The notes under the pieces were generated by a model. It made no database searches and was not told the origin of the DNA. It saw nothing but the letters and a program-made list of their open reading frames with translations. The position numbers and the translations under genes were made by a program. A stretch of 64,000 bases of DNA, from NCBI RefSeq assembly GCF_001673535.1, contig NZ_LZLY01000068.1, forward strand, positions 62,001-126,000, given 5' to 3'. Source of the stretch: Mycobacterium sp. 1081908.1 (GTDB lineage Bacteria > Actinomycetota > Actinomycetes > Mycobacteriales > Mycobacteriaceae). Positions 63,284-64,000 of the stretch are shown in pieces. How positions within the stretch are numbered: the first letter of the stretch is position 1; each line of letters opens with the position of its first letter.

Positions 63284-63374
63284 TCCCGCCAAAACCTTTC
63301 GATAGGCGAACAGCCATCACCCTAAGGCCGTCGGAGGCGTTTGAAATGGCGATCCGGCGGGTTTTCGATGACTG

Positions 63375-63581
63375 GTGAAGACCTCGTCGGGAGCGCTCGC
63401 TCACCGCCTGCGCCAGGCCCGCGCGGTGGCGCTGCGGGCGCAGCTGGCGCTGACGGGCGCTCAAATCCTGTTCTGGGTGGCCCTGATCGGTGCTCCCGTC
63501 GGCCTCGCCCTGCGGGCGCGACGACGCCGCGCGCGACGCGAACTTCCCAGGTCGGGTGGCGCGCCGCCGCTGGTCAACTAA
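63375..63581 (+). CDS. Hypothetical small membrane protein
   Basis: A 68-aa reading frame from GTG 63375. It has a basic N terminus (HRLRQARAVALRAQ), one transmembrane helix (ILFWVALIGAPVGLALRA) and a very basic tail (RRRRARREL). I do not recognise a family. The composition and its place before a CsbD gene support a real membrane anchor protein, but no strong ribosome binding site was seen. Confidence 0.5.
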   Translation: MKTSSGALAHRLRQARAVALRAQLALTGAQILFWVALIGAPVGLALRARRRRARRELPRSGGAPPLVN

Positions 63582-63676
63582 GGCTGTGGCGTGCGCCACG
63601 TTGCGAGCAGGTTTGCGTCGAAGGGGCAACCGGGAAGGCTTCAGTGAAGCCATCCATCAACGGGAGGGAGATGCAA

Positions 63677-63916
63677 ATGGTTGACATCAAGAGCGGTCCG
63701 GTGGAGTTCGTTCGGGGCATCGTCGAGGATGCCTTGGGTAAGACCAAGCAGGTCATCGGCGTCATCATCGGCCGCGACGACCTGATCGACGAAGGAAAGG
63801 CCCAGCAGGACAAGGCCGAAGCCCAGCGCAACGCGGGCAAGAAGGAAGCCGCGGCCGAGAAGGCCCGGGGCAAGGCCAAGGCCGCCGAATCGCGTGAGCG
63901 CGCCGAGCAGCAGTAA
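63677..63916 (+). CDS. CsbD-family stress-response protein
   Basis: A 79-aa hydrophilic, Lys/Glu/Ala-rich helical protein. FVRGIVEDALGKTKQVIGVI and DDLIDEGKAQQDKAEAQRNA match the CsbD (UPF0337) repeat, a general-stress family. ATG 63677 is preferred because GGGAGGGAG lies 6 nt upstream; ATG 63671 would add Met-Gln. A strong hairpin terminator follows 15 nt after the stop. Confidence 0.87.
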   Translation: MVDIKSGPVEFVRGIVEDALGKTKQVIGVIIGRDDLIDEGKAQQDKAEAQRNAGKKEAAAEKARGKAKAAESRERAEQQ

Positions 63917-63931
63917 GCAGGGCGCCGTTGG

Positions 63932-63960
63932 AGCGGGCCCGGTTACCGACCGGGCCCGCT
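63932..63960 (+). terminator. Strong GC-rich hairpin terminator after CsbD gene
   Basis: AGCGGGCCCGGT (63932-63943) and ACCGGGCCCGCT (63949-63960) are perfect 12-bp arms around TACCG. There is no clear T-run afterwards, which is common for mycobacterial intrinsic terminators. Confidence 0.8.
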
Positions 63961-64000
63961 TCGCGTTGTAATCGGTTGTGCCGTAACGGCTACGCGGCGA

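Overview
The window is GC-rich with tightly packed genes, many 4-bp start/stop overlaps (ATGA, GTGA, TTGA), frequent GTG and TTG starts and TANNNT-type -10 elements close to start codons. From memory, 15597-17552, 20121-20915 and 20912-21589 resemble M. tuberculosis Rv1364c, Rv1363c and Rv1362c. Together these point to a Mycobacterium, probably a slow grower. No rRNA, tRNA, CRISPR array, transposase or phage gene was seen. No gap between genes exceeds 300 bases.

Almost everything else is oxidative and CoA-linked catabolism. (i) 1-5968: Rieske oxygenase fragment, P450, ferredoxin, two-domain CoA-transferase, GntR regulator and SDR. (ii) 5931-12602: an F420-type oxidoreductase divergent from a five-gene operon of four acyl-CoA dehydrogenase subunits plus an acyl-CoA ligase. 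(iii) 12674-15413: small secreted protein, a TetR-thioesterase fusion and an amidohydrolase. (iv) 15597-21589: the Rv1364c/Rv1363c/Rv1362c-like block, interrupted by a reversed acyl-CoA dehydrogenase pair. (v) 21599-28065: an operon of a Rieske protein, two amidohydrolases, a SnoaL-like protein and an esterase-fold protein without catalytic Ser/His, divergent from P450 plus NDMA-type alcohol dehydrogenase. (vi) 28199-35209: SDR/VOC pair, YceI, DUF1876, LLM-P450-SDR operon and a carboxyltransferase. (vii) 35282-43864: a Baeyer-Villiger-type operon whose first gene is frameshifted, divergent from a KshA-like Rieske oxygenase, a cysteine-hydrolase-fold protein, a thioesterase and a ligase. (viii) 43861-52258: lactonase, SRPBCC, SDR, aldehyde dehydrogenase, then P450, CoA-transferase, thioesterase and thiolase-like protein. 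(ix) 52334-55920: methyltransferase, NAD(P)-binding protein, DUF485 and an acetate-type symporter. (x) 55979-62805: a six-gene operon of crotonase, two amidohydrolases, ligase and two acyl-CoA dehydrogenases. (xi) 63011-63960: small stress-type proteins and a terminator.

The parts suggest stepwise breakdown of one or more hydrophobic, possibly polycyclic or terpenoid, substrates: hydroxylation (P450, Rieske, LLM), oxidation of alcohols and aldehydes, Baeyer-Villiger ring opening and ester hydrolysis, CoA activation, then beta-oxidation by heteromeric dehydrogenases. The substrate cannot be read from the sequence.

The most notable unexplained signal is a 19-bp inverted-repeat pattern, TAC-[T/A]GT-N7-N[C/T][A/G]GTA, at 25566, 33639, 39943, 47778 (a perfect palindrome) and 62861, with weaker relatives at 347 and 6841. 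All sites lie at promoters of the catabolic operons. A second shared motif, CTATTT[A/T]TA[C/T][C/T]AT, occurs at 340, 4365, 6843 and 25612. This looks like a dispersed regulon or shared promoter architecture.
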